Source: Variovorax sp. 770b2
Lineage (GTDB): Bacteria; Pseudomonadota; Gammaproteobacteria; Burkholderiales; Burkholderiaceae_C
DNA: 64,000 nucleotides
Assembly (NCBI RefSeq): GCF_900115685.1
Contig: NZ_FOXJ01000004.1
Location: forward strand, 423,041 to 487,040
Reading direction: 5' to 3'
Numbering within the stretch: the first letter of the stretch is position 1; the number at the start of each line of letters is the position of its first letter. Below are positions 35,703 to 44,712 of this stretch, in pieces. A program made the position numbers and the translations under genes. Below the pieces are notes generated by a model. The model had not been told where the DNA came from. It ran no database searches and saw only the letters and a list, made by a program, of their open reading frames with translations.

Positions 35703-36320
35703 GCGCCTATTGTGGCGAAGCGGAGTCCGTCAGCATGGGGGCAGTGAGGCGCCTTTGGCTGGCCTTAAGCTGGTCCTCGGGCCTGACGCGACGTCTTTCT
35801 TCGTCTCCCGTGGATGGCGACCGCCGTTGCACTAGCCCTGGCTGCAACACACCCACTCGTTCAGCAAGCAGGTCTTGCACAGAAAATCGGGGCCAAACGG
35901 CATGGGTTCATAAGCCGTTCGGTTCGATCCCATCGGCGACCACAGAAGAGAGCCTCGTTCCTCCGGCATGTCTCGTCCACGCTCGGAAAGGACGCGTCCG
36001 AAGAAGCGCTCACGAAAGCCGTGTCGTACTTACAGAAGCGCGGCATAGTGGCAATTGATGGTGACAAGGTGACATATCCGTCAAGCAAGCCGTAGAACGA
36101 AATCTTTGGATGGGTCAACAACGCCTTCGCTGCGCAGCCGCAAAGGTCCTACGTTCACCAGGCAGGTGATCAATCGTCAGGAGCACTCTCGACTGCTGCA
36201 GCAGCGGTCACCTACGGATGTACCGGGCGCGAGTGCCCGACGTGCAAAAGTATTCGAAATCAGGTTCGGCACCCGCCCTCCAGGAGCAACCTGATCAATA
36301 ACGCCACGACGGCGCAGCCC
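35703..36320 (+). other. Gap of about 620 bases with a possible C-terminal protein fragment
   Basis: The only protein-like piece is at about 35920-36095 on the plus strand (FLRHVSSTLGKDASEEALTKAVSYLQKRG, quoted here only as its theme). It is a short helical domain ending at a stop and reminiscent of C-terminal tails of NYN/PIN-type proteins. It lacks a convincing start. The rest shows nothing I recognise. Confidence 0.35.
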
Positions 36321-36620
36321 TCAACCCCCAAGCGACTGCGCGATTGGAGCGAGGACGATCTTGCCCACCACCGCTGCGCCAGGCCCCTCGCCCATCAGTT
36401 CGGCAATCCGGCGTTCGTCGAGGCGGCCAGCCTTTAGATCCTCTCGCATCTGCGCGACCAGCGCGCCCTTGGCGAGTTCAAGCGTCGCGCTCGCCATGGG
36501 TGACAGCCCATTGATCGAATTCGGATCGTGGCTAGTCATCGAGTCGATGACTAGCCCAAACTCAGGAAGCAATTCAGCCGGGAGCCTAGGCTTGAAATCA
36601 TGAAGCACCCACTTGGCCAT
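36321..36620 (-). CDS. Hypothetical protein, 99 residues
   Basis: Starts MAKWVLHDFKPRLPAELLPE and continues as a helical protein (SPMASATLELAKGALVAQ, DLKAGRLDERRIAELMGEG). No signal peptide, membrane segment or known motif. It has consistent coding character, and the ATG at 36620 gives a natural start. It is divergent from the membrane-anchored protein before the TIR gene. Function unknown. Confidence 0.5.
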   Translation of the reverse strand: MAKWVLHDFKPRLPAELLPEFGLVIDSMTSHDPNSINGLSPMASATLELAKGALVAQMREDLKAGRLDERRIAELMGEGPGAAVVGKIVLAPIAQSLGG

Positions 36621-36654
36621 GTTCAACACGCGCTGCGCCTGTCCGTCAACTACG

Positions 36655-36678
36655 CGGCCGATCGGCCGATCGGCCGAT
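36655..36678. repeat. Three tandem copies of CGGCCGAT
   Basis: An 8-bp unit CGGCCGAT repeats three times in perfect tandem, between the divergent hypothetical gene and the membrane-anchored protein gene. It is self-complementary in part and could be a slippage product. Confidence 0.85.
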
Positions 36679-36835
36679 CGCCTTCGAACCCGATCACGTG
36701 CTGCGCCCACCATCGCAGCGCTCCCTCGGATTCAGCCCTAAAAAAAACACGCAACTGCGATCGCCGTCGGCATACTTCAAACGCACGAGCCGCTCGCTGC
36801 GTGCGCGCGTCCACCATGCCCATTGCCCACTCATC

Positions 36836-37543
36836 ATGAAGACTTCCGAGAAACTTGCTCTCTTCACAGCCGCCGTCGCGGCCATCGGCTCCATCGTCAA
36901 AGTGTTTATCGGCACCGAGCCGCCCCTCACGAGTGCTTCGCCGCCCACGAGCGTGACCGCGACGAACGGAAGTCTCGTCATCTCAGGGCACAACCAGATA
37001 AACGGCGTCTACATCCAGAACTTCCAGAACGCCAGCGATAAAACCCCGCGCGTGCCCGCCCGAGAACCAGACGCCGGACCTATAGCTTCTCCACTAGTGG
37101 GCAGATGGCAAGGCACGTCCCGGTATGACGTCCCGGGGGCGGACCTCACCTCTAGCGGCTATTCCGAATTCCTGCCATCCGGCGTCTATAACTTCAGCGG
37201 TGAGTTCACGCTGCGAAACACGGCAAAGCTCGAACCGGACGCCTCGATCATCTCGAAGGTGGTCGCGGCTGGCAAGTGGCACGCCGAGGGCCAGAAATAT
37301 GCCATCACCTTGGCCGACCTACAGACGGTCAGGACCGTGAAGCGGCGGCCAGGCCAGGCCGATATCGACCTCGATCTGGCCGCTTTCTCCGCTGGCGCGC
37401 CTCCCGTGCGCTTGGAGAAAGCAATCCCGAAGGAGGCATCGCAGGAATTCGCGTTGCTTGAACTGGGCCCCACAAGCATGCGGTCGACGGGACGGGACCT
37501 GCCTGGACACCGCATTGACTACGTAGCGATTCGGATGCCGTAA
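36836..37543 (+). CDS. Membrane-anchored protein of unknown function next to a TIR gene
   Basis: A 235-residue protein with an N-terminal hydrophobic helix (KLALFTAAVAAIGSIVKVFI) that should anchor it or act as an uncleaved signal. A beta-rich C-terminal domain of about 120 residues follows (PLVGRWQGTSRYDVPGADLT, SGVYNFSGEFTLRN, RIDYVAIRMP). The second half recalls lipocalin-like or DUF-type sensor barrels, but I do not recognise a family. It precedes the TIR gene by 92 bases in the same direction and may be its partner or sensor; that is inference from position. Confidence 0.65.
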   Translation: MKTSEKLALFTAAVAAIGSIVKVFIGTEPPLTSASPPTSVTATNGSLVISGHNQINGVYIQNFQNASDKTPRVPAREPDAGPIASPLVGRWQGTSRYDVPGADLTSSGYSEFLPSGVYNFSGEFTLRNTAKLEPDASIISKVVAAGKWHAEGQKYAITLADLQTVRTVKRRPGQADIDLDLAAFSAGAPPVRLEKAIPKEASQEFALLELGPTSMRSTGRDLPGHRIDYVAIRMP

Positions 37544-37635
37544 CTCTTCTACTGTCGCCTTCTCGGTTCGTTCGGCAATTCAAACCGCCGACTAGTCAGC
37601 GAGAATTGCCTCACGTTCACCGCCGAGGATTTCCC

Positions 37636-38616
37636 GTGGCCAGACTGTTCTTCTCCTACTCACACGACGACGAAAGCTACCGCGACCAGTTGGAGAAGCA
37701 TCTGTCGATGCTCAAGAATCAGAAGCTGATCGAGTCTTGGCACGACCGGCGGATCGAGGCAGGATCCTCGGTTGACGGCTCGATCCAAGCAGAGTTAGAC
37801 AGAGCGGACATCATTTTGCTGCTGATCAGTGCGAGCTTTCTGGCGTCCACGTATTGCTACTCCAAGGAAATGGCGCGAGCGATCGAGCGGCACAATCTCG
37901 GCGAAACCGCGGTCATCCCAGTTATCGTACGGCCTTGTGACTGGCACTCCGCACCATTTGGTGGACTGCTGGCCGCTCCAAGGGACGGAAAAGCGATCTC
38001 GACCTGGCCCAACTACGACGAAGCCTATGCGGACGTGGCGCGACAGGTGCGCACGGTAGCCGAGCGCCTGGCCGGTGAAAAGCCGGTGCCGGCGTCCAGC
38101 CGAAGCACCAGAACCTCTGAGCAAGTCTTCAGCGAATTTTTGGGAGCGGCGCCGACCGTATGCCCTTCAGAACCCCGATCGAGCAATCTGGGACTTCGCA
38201 AGGAATTCAGCGACCTAGACAAGGACGCTTTCCTGAAAGACTCCTTCAACTACGTGCGTCGCTTCTTCAAAGCCTCGATGGAAGAACTCGAGAAGCGGAA
38301 CAAGGACATCAAGGCCGTCTTCGGCGAAATCGACGCCCATACCTTCAACGCGATGCTCTACAAGCAGGGCAATAAGGTAGCCGAATGCTCTGTGCACTGC
38401 GGAGGAAACGGCTTTTCGCGCGAAAGTATTGCCTTCTCATTTAACGCCTCGTCGCGAGGCAACAGCATGAACGAATCTCTTACGGTGGATGCCGACACGC
38501 AGATCATGTACCTGCGCTCCATGGGTATGTTCTCCGGCGGAGACCGCGCCGAGAAGCTTTCGCAGGAGGGTGGCGCGGAGCTGTTTTGGGGGATGTTCAT
38601 CGAACGTCTTCAATAG
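37636..38616 (+). CDS. TIR-domain protein with unknown C-terminal domain, candidate defence effector
   Basis: A 326-residue protein starting at GTG (GAGGAT 5 bases upstream). Residues 1-135 form a TIR_2-type domain: RLFFSYSHDDESYRDQLEKH, WHDRRIEAGSSVDGSI, DIILLLISASFLASTYC, with Glu78 in YSKEMARAI at the place of the NADase catalytic glutamate, then IPVIVRPCDWHSAPFG. After a linker, residues 175-326 form a second domain (FSDLDKDAFLKDSFNYVRRF, AECSVHCGG, GAELFWGMFIERLQ) of unknown function that I believe recurs in other bacterial TIR proteins. TIR proteins often deplete NAD during phage defence. The reaction here is not proven. Confidence 0.85.
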   Translation: MARLFFSYSHDDESYRDQLEKHLSMLKNQKLIESWHDRRIEAGSSVDGSIQAELDRADIILLLISASFLASTYCYSKEMARAIERHNLGETAVIPVIVRPCDWHSAPFGGLLAAPRDGKAISTWPNYDEAYADVARQVRTVAERLAGEKPVPASSRSTRTSEQVFSEFLGAAPTVCPSEPRSSNLGLRKEFSDLDKDAFLKDSFNYVRRFFKASMEELEKRNKDIKAVFGEIDAHTFNAMLYKQGNKVAECSVHCGGNGFSRESIAFSFNASSRGNSMNESLTVDADTQIMYLRSMGMFSGGDRAEKLSQEGGAELFWGMFIERLQ

Positions 38617-38856
38617 CGTTCCCGCCATCGTGGTTCATCACCAGTACTCGGAATATTTCTCCCAGCTCGGCCGCGGCCTGTGCCATGACGCGCATTTTGA
38701 GTTCGCGCAGCATGATCACGATTGCCTTGCTGGGTCATTTCGGATGGGCGCGCCGAGCGTGCCGTAGCGCTGCGTGTCGGATCGTCCATCGCTCAACCTC
38801 CAGATCCAAAACGCGGATCGCGTCCTTCCACAGAGGTCCGCCGCAAGCTACGAAAC

Positions 38857-39400
38857 TCAGTCGGCAAGCCGCCGCTGCATGCGGAACTCGCCCCCTTCGA
38901 ACAGCACGACGGCGACCACGTTACCGCCGGCGTCGCGCTCGAACTGCAGTTGGCTGCGCCCGTAATCGTAGGCGAAGCGATCGGGCCTATCGACCATGGG
39001 GAAGACGCGCCTGCGCTCCCAGTTGGCTGATCGCAGACCAAGCTGGCCGCCCTCGACCTTCACGTCGAAGTCGAGATTGCGCTGCAAGATCCGGCCGAGG
39101 TGATCGCGGCCTGCGTCGTCCGCTTCCTTGTCGGGGCGACGACCGCCAGGGCTGGTGCTGTCTTGTTGGTGCGCACGGCCTGCATGCGGCCACCGCCCTG
39201 CGTGAAGTCCACGCGGGCCAAGGCGCCTTCTCGCGAGCAAACACGTAGACTGCGCCGGCGGGCTGCGCACCGGCGCTGCTGGCCAGCACCACTGCGGCCT
39301 CCTGTGTGTCGGGCGTCATCATCCAAAGCGTGCGGAAGCCGCAGTCAGGCCCTAGTGGAAGTAGGCGCGCTTCTCCTGTGGCTTGCGCATCATCACGGCG
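38857..39400 (-). pseudogene. C-terminal part of a serine hydrolase (beta-lactamase-like), decayed
   Basis: In shifting minus-strand frames, CGFRTLWMMTPDTQEAAVVL resembles the late GGFRS..P....VVVL strand of class C-type hydrolases. RNLDFDVKVEGGQLGLRSAN to QFERDAGGNVVAVVLFEGGE resembles the beta-barrel extension often found after them, ending at a stop at 38857. Internal stops separate the parts. Upstream to 39655 another readable stretch (FVSWVPPTKNALKGWHREYE) has no recognised family. The bases from 38617 to 38856 show nothing I recognise. Confidence 0.5.
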
Positions 39401-39731
39401 TAACCGATCTCGCTCAACAAGATTGTGCTCAACGGCCGCTTCCCTTTGTCCCTGCCAGTAGTTGGGACCCCAATCCGCATAGCGCCCAGGCAAATCGAGG
39501 CAATGCTCGTATTCGCGATGCCAGCCCTTCAAGGCATTCTTGGTTGGGGGAACCCAACTGACGAATGGACGCCCTGACGCATTGGGCGGAACTTGATGTG
39601 GAGCGAACGCTTGAATGCTGTTCTCGTATGAATACTTGAACGTCGCCTCCCGCACCGAAAGGATCTTCGGTCAAAATCAGCCGATTTCAGGCGTCCAATA
39701 ATTTCGTCTTGCCGATAGTCAGATGTAGAGG

Positions 39732-40643
39732 TCAGGCTGCATTCGCCAAGAGCGACGCTGGAGGCAGGCTGGTCATCGATTGAGCCAACTGCAATTCGTT
39801 CTGGATGGATTTTGCGACCTGCACGCCATGGGCATATGACGTCGTGACGCAGGGGTGCCAGTAGTTCGTTACGTCGCCAACTGCGAACAGGCGTGGAAAG
39901 TGCGGAACCGCGCCGTTACGATCGACGTCGAGGTATCCGTCTTTCAGCGGCAGGCGCAAGCCACCGGGAATGCAGACTTGGAAGCCGAACTGAACGCCTA
40001 AGATATCGTAAGGGGTGCCGTTGACGCTCATACTGAGTTGGTCCGCACGGAACGGTCCAATGTGAACGAACCGTGCTTCAACTTGGCGCATCAGAATCGG
40101 TTGTGCCCGCGGAGCATGGCGGCAATAAATGTCAACGCAGCTTGCACCTTTTTGCTTGGCGAAGGCCGCCTGATCGAAGGCGTTGTCGCCGCCACCCAGG
40201 ATCGCTACTCGTTTGCCGACGACATCAAGACGCTCCATCGAAATGCCGGGCCCGATGCCCACGCGGCCGCTTTCGAGGAACCCCTCACTCCGTGGTTTGA
40301 CGCCCGTCGCGATGACGACGTAGAGCGCTGAGTGAGTGGCCCGCTCGTTCGACACCTCCCAGCCGACGTGATCGGCGCTGAGTTGAATCTTTGCCGCGGC
40401 GAAGTTCACCAAATGGGGCACTGCGGCGGCTTTCAAGTGTGCTTGAAGTGACGCCGCCACCTCCTGGCCTGTCTTGCCGTGCAGCCCCGGTATCCATCGG
40501 TTGCAGTACGGGCTTCTCAGCTGAAGTCCACCGACTGCTGAACCAGCTTCGACCAGCAACACGCGCAGGCCTAATTGGTGGGCCCACAAAGCACAGGCCA
40601 CACCGGCCGGTCCACCGCCGACCACGATCAGATCTTCGATCAT
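39732..40643 (-). CDS. FAD/NAD(P)-dependent oxidoreductase (thioredoxin-reductase-like fold, no CxxC)
   Basis: About 303 residues. The FAD-binding fold starts at IEDLIVVGGGPAGVACALWA. The NAD(P)-binding fold is VGKRVAILGGGDNAFDQAAF, and the C-terminal FAD motif is RLFAVGDVTNYWHPCVTTSY. The redox CxxC of thioredoxin reductases is missing, so it resembles ferredoxin/flavodoxin-NADP reductase-like members. An upstream in-frame ATG at 40670 would add nine residues. It stands alone between remnants, so its partner is unknown. Confidence 0.88.
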   Translation of the reverse strand: MIEDLIVVGGGPAGVACALWAHQLGLRVLLVEAGSAVGGLQLRSPYCNRWIPGLHGKTGQEVAASLQAHLKAAAVPHLVNFAAAKIQLSADHVGWEVSNERATHSALYVVIATGVKPRSEGFLESGRVGIGPGISMERLDVVGKRVAILGGGDNAFDQAAFAKQKGASCVDIYCRHAPRAQPILMRQVEARFVHIGPFRADQLSMSVNGTPYDILGVQFGFQVCIPGGLRLPLKDGYLDVDRNGAVPHFPRLFAVGDVTNYWHPCVTTSYAHGVQVAKSIQNELQLAQSMTSLPPASLLANAA

Positions 40644-40670
40644 CTTCGAGCAATCGACAACTGGCGACAT

Positions 40671-41017
40671 TGCCTATCAACGCATGATGCATAGGACATG
40701 ACGCTTGGTGCCGCCCTGCTTGCGCACCGATGTCGCAGAATGCGAAGCCAAGTGCTGTTTTTGCTCGATGGGCTCGTCATGATGTGCTGGCCTGCCAGTC
40801 GCTGCTGCCTGACCAGTGGATGAGGCGGTATGTGCCAGGCGGGGTCGGTGGACACGCAGGGCAGCGAAGCTGCACGCGCTCCAGTGGCCGCGTTGCCTCT
40901 TCATCATCAGCTTGTCACTGCCAATCCTGGGGCTGTATCTCATGGCCGATGCAGACTATTTCCGCGACCGGACCGACCTCCAGAGCGACTACTCCGAGCT
41001 GCGCGCTAGTTGGCGAA
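40671..41017. other. Intergenic region, no gene recognised
   Basis: About 350 bases between the oxidoreductase start and the end of the KfrA-like gene. A plus-strand frame contains a hydrophobic stretch (LFIISLSLPILGLYLMADAD) that looks like part of a membrane protein, but it has no family match I can name and overlaps the KfrA tail. Confidence 0.4.
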
Positions 41018-42025
41018 TCAAACGGTGCGGGGTGGCGCTGGCGGCTTGCGCTTCTTCGGATTCGTCGTGAGAGCGCTAGTCAGCATGTCGCGCGTCAGTT
41101 GATGCGCACGCTCTTCCACAGCAAGCCGGGCTCGAGTTTCGTTGTTCGCTTGCTTGGTCGACCGAATCTCTGACTGCAACCGCTCAAGCTCGGCCGCTTT
41201 TTCGGAGACGTCAGTGCGCAGTTGCTCCGCAAGTCTCTCTGCGGCGCGCGTAGCGACTCGCTCGGCCTCCAGTTTCAAGGCGCCCTCCTCCTCGTTGCGA
41301 GTTCTCAGCTTCTGCTCTTTTGCAAGCTCCGCGGCCGCTTGGTGAGTTGCCAAGCGCTCCCTATCGATATCCCCCAACAGCCTGTGCTCGCGTGCTGTGT
41401 GTCGCGCTTCGACTTCCCTCTGACCTTCCTCTCGCGCGGCCATAGCCGCACGGTGCTCGAGTCGCTGCGCGTCCAATTGCGATTGGGTTTGCGCAAGCGA
41501 TTCACGCAGGCGTCGGATTTCACCCTGGGCACTATCCTGAAAACGCGCCGCCTCCGATAGCTGCCCCTTCACGGATTCGAGCGCCTGCCGCGACGACGCC
41601 AGTGCACTCTCGAGACTGCCGCGGGTGTGCTCGAACGCAACTTCGCGTTGTCTCAGTTGCGCTTGCTGATCATCCAACGCGGCGGACTTGAGTTCGATTT
41701 CACGGCGCACCGCTTCAGCCTGCTGAGCCTGCGTCTTCGCTGCCTCAACGCGCGCAGCCTCCCAGAGCTGTTGAGCAACCTGCAGCAGTGCCGGCGGTAT
41801 TCCGTTCGCGGCCACGCCTTGTGCGGAAGCACCTGAGCTATGGCCGAGCCGCTTCCCCAAGGTGGCAAACCAGCGCTCAAGCATGGGGCTCACGGTGTTC
41901 GGCGACCCGCTGCCGATCTTCTGCCGCACCCGCTCGATGGTCGGGCGCAGCCCTTCGGCCAGCAACAGGTCGGCCGCGGCCCACACCTGCGGCTCCTGAA
42001 TGCCTCTCGAACTTCTGCTTTCCAT
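41018..42025 (-). CDS. KfrA-like DNA-binding protein with long coiled coil
   Basis: A 335-residue protein. The N-terminal 60 residues match the KfrA N-terminal DNA-binding domain (VWAAADLLLAEGLRPTIERV, GSGSPNTVSPMLERWF). From about 95 to 315 there is an almost uninterrupted alpha-helical coiled coil rich in Glu, Ala, Arg and Gln, and a basic tail ends the protein (KKRKPPAPPRTV). KfrA proteins of plasmids bind their own promoter and form filament-like structures. Here it is divergent from a tyrosine recombinase, a pairing seen on integrative elements, so it probably regulates the recombinase or organises its DNA. Confidence 0.88.
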   Translation of the reverse strand: MESRSSRGIQEPQVWAAADLLLAEGLRPTIERVRQKIGSGSPNTVSPMLERWFATLGKRLGHSSGASAQGVAANGIPPALLQVAQQLWEAARVEAAKTQAQQAEAVRREIELKSAALDDQQAQLRQREVAFEHTRGSLESALASSRQALESVKGQLSEAARFQDSAQGEIRRLRESLAQTQSQLDAQRLEHRAAMAAREEGQREVEARHTAREHRLLGDIDRERLATHQAAAELAKEQKLRTRNEEEGALKLEAERVATRAAERLAEQLRTDVSEKAAELERLQSEIRSTKQANNETRARLAVEERAHQLTRDMLTSALTTNPKKRKPPAPPRTV

Positions 42026-42052
42026 CTGCCTGCTCCAACTTCGATTTTTACC

Positions 42053-42119
42053 CTCGATAATGAAAACTTATCGAGAGCAATTCAGCATATATGTAATACA
42101 TCATACATGCCATGTATTA
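42053..42119. promoter_or_regulatory. Two inverted repeats between KfrA-like gene and recombinase
   Basis: CTCGATAA (42053-42060) and TTATCGAG (42068-42075) form an 8-bp perfect inverted repeat with a 7-base spacer. TAATACAT (42094-42101) and ATGTATTA (42112-42119) form another with a 10-base spacer. The 100-base AT-rich divergent gap holds the promoters of both genes, and these are likely KfrA-type operators. Confidence 0.6.
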
Positions 42120-42125
42120 AATAAT

Positions 42126-43247
42126 ATGAAAAGCGTGCCCGCGAAAGTCTCGGCGATGGAAGTCAGCCTCAAGCGCCACCCCATGCTCGATCCGGCGAAG
42201 TTGTCGGAAATGGCGGAAGACGCCGCGCGCGACCTGCTGCGCGAAGGCGAATCCGCGAACACGCTGGCCGCTTACCGCTCCGCCCTGCGTTACTGGGCCG
42301 CCTGGTTTGCCGCTCGGTATGGCCAGCAGCTACGCCTGCCCGTGCCAGTCCCCGCAGTTGTGCAGTTCATCGTGGACCACGCCGAGCGAACGACCTCCAC
42401 GGGCCTGGTCTCGCAGTTGCCGGCCGCCGTCGATAGCGCCCTGGTGGACAACGGCTACAAGGGCAAGCTGGGCGCCCCCGCCTTCAGCACCGTGGTGCAC
42501 CGGATCGCGGTGCTGTCCAAGACCCACCAGCTGGCGCACCAGGTCAACCCCTGCGGCGACGCGCTGGTGCGTGAGTTGCTGGCCAAGACCCGGCGGGCCT
42601 ACGCCAAGCGCGGCGCCCTCCCCCGCAAGCAGCGTGCGCTGAGCAAGGAGCCCTTCCAAGCCCTGCTCGCCACCTGCGACGAAATGTTGCGCGGCCGCCG
42701 CGACCGCGCCCTGCTGCTGTTCGCTTGGGCCACCGGTGGGCGTCGACGCTCCGAGGTAGCAGCAGCCGCCATCGAAAACCTGCGTCGCGTCGAGCCTGCG
42801 GTGTTCCTCTACACACTGACGCATTCAAAGACCAACCAGGCCGGGGTGGAACGGCCGCAGGACACCAAGCCACTGGTTGGCAGCGCGGGCGAAGCGATGG
42901 AGGCCTGGCTGGCCGCCAGCGGGATCACCAGTGGCGCACTGTTTCGGCGAGTCCGCAAAGGTGGTCATCTCGGCGAGGCGCTCAGCGCGGCCGCCGTGCG
43001 CGACATCGTCAAGGAGCGGTGTGCGCTTGCTGGTGTCGAGGGGGAGTTTTCTGCGCACTCGCTGCGATCGGGGTTCGTTACCGAAGCCGGGCGACAGAAC
43101 ATGCCGTTGGCCGAAACGATGGCGATGACGGGACATCAGAGCGTCGCGAGCGTGGTGGGGTATTTCCGCGCAGATGCCTCGCTCAGTAATCGAACTGCAA
43201 ACCTTCTCGACGCCATTGGACCCGAGAGAAAAACTCTTGATCCGTAG
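42126..43247 (+). CDS. Tyrosine recombinase/integrase
   Basis: A 373-residue site-specific recombinase. The N-terminal SAM-like core-binding domain is GESANTLAAYRSALRYWAAW. The catalytic domain shows Arg in TGGRRRSEVAA, the HxxR box in AHSLRSGFV, His in TGHQSVASV and the nucleophile Tyr in GYFRADASL. The ATG at 42126 is preferred; upstream in-frame sequence reads into the AT-rich control region. The stop codon lies inside a sequence that matches the 3' half of a tRNA gene, which marks the probable attachment site. It should integrate or excise an island by strand exchange. Confidence 0.93.
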   Translation: MKSVPAKVSAMEVSLKRHPMLDPAKLSEMAEDAARDLLREGESANTLAAYRSALRYWAAWFAARYGQQLRLPVPVPAVVQFIVDHAERTTSTGLVSQLPAAVDSALVDNGYKGKLGAPAFSTVVHRIAVLSKTHQLAHQVNPCGDALVRELLAKTRRAYAKRGALPRKQRALSKEPFQALLATCDEMLRGRRDRALLLFAWATGGRRRSEVAAAAIENLRRVEPAVFLYTLTHSKTNQAGVERPQDTKPLVGSAGEAMEAWLAASGITSGALFRRVRKGGHLGEALSAAAVRDIVKERCALAGVEGEFSAHSLRSGFVTEAGRQNMPLAETMAMTGHQSVASVVGYFRADASLSNRTANLLDAIGPERKTLDP

Positions 43248-43274
43248 GTCCCTGGTTCGAGCCCAGGTCGAGGA
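43234..43274 (+). other. 3' half of a tRNA gene, probable attachment site core
   Basis: After CTCTTGA (anticodon loop with CTT, lysine-type) and TCCGT come a 5-base variable loop, then a perfect T arm CCTGG-TTCGAGC-CCAGG, and TCGAGGA as the 3' acceptor strand. The bases before the loop (a run of A) do not pair with TCCGT, so the 5' half is missing. It overlaps the recombinase stop codon. Integrases that cut in the anticodon loop leave just such a fragment at one end of the element. Confidence 0.7.
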
Positions 43275-43586
43275 TAGAAGGAATGGGTTGAAAAGGGTCG
43301 CGCAGATAAGCGCGGTGGCAGGCTGCAGCAGGGCATGCGCGATCTCGCAGTTCGCATAAGCAGTGTGGATGGGCACTACGGAGAGTCCTTTTCAGCCCGG
43401 CTGAGCATTCTTGGTCAGCAAGAAGAGCATGAAGGTCTATATGGCGATGATTCACGCAATCAAGACAGCGCCCTCGCGCGAATCGGATGCGCGCCAGAGG
43501 GCTAAATCGCGCCCCGTCGATGAGCCGAAAGCTCGTCGTGCCAGCCCTGAGCCTAGTCGGACCCGGCGTGCGATCCTCAGCTTCCT
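43275..43586. other. Intergenic region right of the att-like site, nothing recognised
   Basis: About 310 bases between the tRNA fragment and the end of the HEPN-like gene. Only short frames without family similarity are present. No second copy of the tRNA fragment was noticed here. Confidence 0.45.
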
Positions 43587-44184
43587 CTATTCGCTCCTTG
43601 TAGTGGACATGACATAGCTCGTGGTCCCCTGCATGTGAAGAGCCGGTGGCTTGCGCCCCATGCGGGACCAAATTTCCTTGATTGCCCGGTCAACAATGTC
43701 GGCAATCTTCTGCGCCGACTTCAGTTCAAGAAGGGTTTCCCACGGCTCCATGACAAGGAGCTCCACCGCATCAATCGGATCTTCGTCCGGAGCGATGGGC
43801 GACCGTTTCGATCCCCGCTTTATCGCCGGCCTTGGATGAGCCAACGAATCGCGGGCCTTGAGAATTCGCCGGACATCGCTCCATGGCAATGCCCCGTAAT
43901 TGACGTCCGTCCCCACCGCCCTGCCGATCAGCTTGAACTTCTCAGAAGCAGGCTTGCGTTCGACGTTTTTCCCACCAAGCCAATCGCTGCTGAAAATCTG
44001 TGGTCCTTCAGTTTGGCAGAAGCCCTCGATTGCGAATGCCAAAGTTACGAGCGCGCCCAGGCCGGCCCGGTAGCTACCCGCACCACCCGCCTCCCGAATA
44101 TCGGGAAGACAAGCGGATGCATGCCAAAGCACGGGAAATGGCTTGAAGTTCCTCTCGATCGAGATCTCAAACTCTTTTTTTCAT
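43587..44184 (-). pseudogene. HEPN-like protein gene with a one-base homopolymer frameshift at its start
   Basis: The main frame (from 44175 leftwards, about 195 codons) encodes FEISIERNFKPFPVLWHASA, ALVTLAFAIEGF and later RRILKARDSLAHPRP, which has the R-x4-H spacing of HEPN nucleases. It has no ATG of its own. An ATG at 44184 with GGGGA 5 bases upstream leads into a run of seven A; with six A it would read MKKEFEISIE straight into the protein. The gene is therefore out of frame by one base in a homopolymer. Slippage, phase variation or an assembly error could each explain it. Located beside the integrase, it may be a defence or toxin gene. Confidence 0.6.
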
Positions 44185-44444
44185 CGTTTCCCCATCAATT
44201 GCGAGACCGAAATATGCAAGACGTGGTGCACGGTCCCGCCTAAAGTCGGGCAGGAAACCGTGCCCTGTGCGCGGGGTGCCTGAAACGCAGCACCCAGCCG
44301 GCGAGGAGCAGAGCTGCGTCAAGGGTTGGTTCATCCCTCCTCCGCAGAGCGGCAGAAGATGCTGCCGACGCCGGGCCGCAAGGGAGGCCAATGAGCGCCA
44401 GCGTGAGCTGCATGCTCGACAAGGACCGGGCACCGAGAGCAACT

Positions 44445-44712
44445 TCGTCCGCTCATATTCAGTGCTGTTGATGCCGGCATCGCCGGCGGCGCGCCGTCGA
44501 GCAGCACGCTGGTGCTCGTGCTGTTCGACTCGTCGTCGGAAAATCCGAGGCCGCGGATCCTAAGCAAGGCATTGCTGCAGGTGAGGTCGGTGAAGTAGAC
44601 ATTGGGCGCCTGCCGCGCTACACCGACAGGCCGTTGATCATGCTGACGCTGCCGGCCATCTCGAACGGGGTCTTGCCCTGTTTCGTCGCGGTCACGACCA
44701 CAGGGCTAGGCT
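44445..44712 (-). pseudogene. TonB-dependent receptor plug-domain remnant
   Basis: Minus strand: VVVTATKQGKTPFEMAGSVS, a typical start of the plug domain, then a stop. In another frame come NVYFTDLTCSNALLRIRGLG, FSDDESNSTSTSVLLDGAPP and MPASTALNM, as in receptors of the RIRGLGFSDD type. The barrel is completely absent. The parts on both sides, 44185-44445 and 44713-45025, contain no other recognised gene. Confidence 0.75.

Noticed and set aside
36655..36678. CGGCCGAT triple repeat as an iteron-type origin
   Set aside because: The unit is too short, only three copies exist and no replication protein gene is near.
43183..43671. Minus-strand frame opposite the end of the recombinase (LDLGSNQGPTDQ)
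   Set aside because: This peptide is what one obtains by translating the antisense of a tRNA 3' end; it is not a protein gene.
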